Below the pieces are notes generated by a model, which was not told the DNA's origin, did no database searches, and saw only the letters and a list, made by a program, of their open reading frames with translations. Source: Campylobacter sp. (GTDB taxonomy: Bacteria > Campylobacterota > Campylobacteria > Campylobacterales > Campylobacteraceae). From it: 8,120 nt of DNA. Numbering within the stretch: position 1 is the stretch's first letter; every line of letters starts with the position of its first letter. Positions 6,467-8,120 of this stretch are shown here, one piece after another. The stretch spans positions 1 to 8,120 of the forward strand of contig JAGAZK010000167.1 of assembly GCA_017940085.1 (NCBI GenBank), read 5' to 3'. The position numbers and the translations under genes were made by a program.

Positions 6467-8120
6467 ATGAGAGTTGCTTTACTAAATAAAAATCCTGCTG
6501 TTTCTCGTTTGGCTACACTTGGCTTAAAAAAACTCGGATATGAAGTCCAAGAAGTCGGCGATATAAGCGAACTCAATTCAAGATACGATTTACTCATTTG
6601 TGATAGTGGTTTAATAGACGAAAAAGCTGATTATAGCAGCTTGAGCGACAATATTTTGTATTTGTTGCCAAAAGATTATGAAAATCGCCAAAACAAAAAA
6701 ATAATCCTTGAAAAGCCGTTTTTACCGACAGATTTTGTGAGTTTGATAGAAAAAATAATTGACAAAAATAGCGACATTTCATTTGAAAAAGTTGAGCTTG
6801 ATGATAGTGATATAAATTACAAAGAAAGTATCGATGAATCAATAATCGAAAATATGATAAAAGATGGCGAATTATTAGATGATAGTGAATTAAGCGAATT
6901 AGATGAAAATTTAGCCACCCAAAACGCAGATTTAAACGATGATAGTGAAAATTTGCAAGAAAATTTAGCCGATGATAGTGAAAATTTAGAGCCAAATTTA
7001 ACTGATGAGCAAGTTTTGCAATCAGATTTGAGCGAAGAGATACCAAATTTAGACGAAATACCACAAGATTTAAGCCAAGAATCTGAGCTTGAAGAAATCG
7101 CTGATGAAACTGCTCAAGAAATTACCGCACAAGAAACTGCCCAAGCCCAAATCTCCGATAAAATCACAGATGAGATAGCTCAAGATACACAAGTCGAAGC
7201 TGTTGATGAAACTACGACTATTGATGAAAATTTAGACTTGTCAGAGCTTGTAGAAGTAGAAAACACCCAAAATATTGATGAAAATATAGAGCAAATTTCT
7301 GCTCAAGAAAATCTAGACGAAAATTTAATCAGCGAAAATGCAAATTTAGAGCCAAATTTAACCGATGAACAAATAAATCAAACCCCACAAGATTTAAGCG
7401 AAGAAACCAAACTAAAAGAAATAGTTCAAGAAACTTCTGATGAGATTAGTGCTGATGAAATGGTTGCCTCAGAGACTGAAACTAGCGAAGCCACACAAAA
7501 CGAAATCTCACAAGACAATGAAATACCAACACAAAATGAAAATATAGCAGAAGATGATTTTACCGAAGATATTTTGCAAACCGCTCAAGATGATAATTTA
7601 GATGAAATATCCCAAGAAGTCAGCAATGAAATACAAATTAGCAACGAAACAATTCCAGCTACGCAAGAGAATATAACTGCTGAAAAAATAGATGATAAAA
7701 AATCAAGAAATGAAGCAGAATTAAACGAATTAGTAGAAAAAATATCAGAAAAATACGATGAAATAGATGCTAAAAAAGCTCAAGCCGAAAAAATAGATGA
7801 AGAGCAAATTTCTTTGCAAGATGAAACTATGCAAAAAGATGAGCAGTTAAGTCAGATTAGCGATATGCTCGATGAAATAGACAATATGAGTGTCAGTGAT
7901 GAAAATGCAGAATTGATGCAAGAAAATATGCCTAGTATCGATGAAAATATAGATCAAACACAAGAAGTTAATATTGATGAAATGCAAAAAATGGTCGCAG
8001 AAATTGATAGCGTAGATGAGACAAAAGATAATATTGAAAATCTGATGACAACTGATCAAAATATTATGATTAGCCATTTAAATTTAGATGATGATATTAG
8101 GATAGAAAAGGCATCAGATG
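6467..8120 (+). CDS. Highly acidic protein with degenerate receiver-like N-terminus (partial)
   Basis: The frame is open for 551 codons from the ATG at 6467 to the right edge, so the C-terminus is missing. It corresponds in position and character to the 'highly acidic protein' next to fliR in C. jejuni (Cj1178c). Residues 1 to about 100 resemble a CheY-like receiver: MRVALLNKNPAVSRL, then DLLICDSG with D46 at the usual phosphoacceptor place, and LEKPFLPTDF with the conserved lysine-proline at 83-84. The acidic pair after the first strand is replaced by N7-K8 and the usual Thr/Ser after strand four is absent, so phosphorylation is doubtful. From about residue 105 the chain is low-complexity, with about a third Asp/Glu, rich in Asn and Gln, and carries internal repeats including five [IL]DEN[IL] motifs. 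Residues about 405-475 look coiled-coil-prone. Function is unknown; a flagellar link is only suggested by fliR. Confidence 0.85.
   Translation, partial: MRVALLNKNPAVSRLATLGLKKLGYEVQEVGDISELNSRYDLLICDSGLIDEKADYSSLSDNILYLLPKDYENRQNKKIILEKPFLPTDFVSLIEKIIDKNSDISFEKVELDDSDINYKESIDESIIENMIKDGELLDDSELSELDENLATQNADLNDDSENLQENLADDSENLEPNLTDEQVLQSDLSEEIPNLDEIPQDLSQESELEEIADETAQEITAQETAQAQISDKITDEIAQDTQVEAVDETTTIDENLDLSELVEVENTQNIDENIEQISAQENLDENLISENANLEPNLTDEQINQTPQDLSEETKLKEIVQETSDEISADEMVASETETSEATQNEISQDNEIPTQNENIAEDDFTEDILQTAQDDNLDEISQEVSNEIQISNETIPATQENITAEKIDDKKSRNEAELNELVEKISEKYDEIDAKKAQAEKIDEEQISLQDETMQKDEQLSQISDMLDEIDNMSVSDENAELMQENMPSIDENIDQTQEVNIDEMQKMVAEIDSVDETKDNIENLMTTDQNIMISHLNLDDDIRIEKASD
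6982..7435 (+). repeat. Internal duplication in the acidic tail
   Basis: A 31-base stretch at 6982-7012 recurs at 7342-7372 with two synonymous differences, exactly 360 bases apart, and encodes NLEPNLTDEQ both times (residues 173-182 and 293-302). A second shared block begins PQDLS at residues 199 and 307 and continues with similar residues (SELEEIADET against TKLKEIVQET). The two pairs are 120 and 108 residues apart, so a segment duplication has since gained or lost about 12 codons. Confidence 0.6.

Noticed and set aside
6594..7064. Antisense open frame of 156 codons rich in Leu, His and Tyr
   Set aside because: It is the mirror of the acidic Asp/Glu/Asn-rich repeats on the plus strand; the odd composition follows from that, and it has no ribosome site or family likeness.
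7847..8077. Antisense open frame of 76 codons at the right end
   Set aside because: It is a shadow of the acidic coding frame; its Ile/His/Phe-rich product has no support.

Overview
The window looks like a core chromosomal segment of a Campylobacter or close epsilonproteobacterial relative. It is very AT-rich, its proteins read as close relatives of Campylobacter HemE, S2 and EF-Ts, and it carries the order rpsB - tsf - ABC ATPase - fliR - highly acidic protein, which I recall from Campylobacter jejuni (Cj1182c to Cj1178c). In C. jejuni, hemE and the radical SAM gene (about Cj1243-Cj1244) are a separate neighbourhood, so this is probably another species of the genus. These comparisons are from memory, not from a search.

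Layout: (1) positions 2-292, minus strand, the 5' part of an unrecognised gene running off the left edge; (2) positions 293-477, a divergent promoter region; (3) positions 478-2408, hemE and a radical SAM gene overlapping by ATGA; (4) positions 2465-2926, a small unrecognised helical protein with its own extended -10 promoter; (5) positions 2927-3120, a long inverted repeat (possible terminator), then a promoter and a structured leader; (6) positions 3121-6393, rpsB, tsf, an ABC ATPase and fliR, tightly packed; (7) positions 6467 to the right edge, a long acidic protein with a degenerate receiver-like N-terminus.

HemE is a haem biosynthesis step. RpsB and EF-Ts serve translation, as in most bacteria where they are paired. 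FliR is part of the flagellar export gate, and the acidic protein beyond it could be flagellum-linked by context only. No mobile element, CRISPR array, tRNA or rRNA was seen.

I do not see an undescribed multi-gene system. The points most worth a second look are: rpsB stops at an in-frame TAA, but the frame continues through 18 more codons that resemble the normal Campylobacter S2 tail and end exactly at the tsf start; a foldable rpsB leader; and the pseudo-receiver fused to a repetitive acidic tail.
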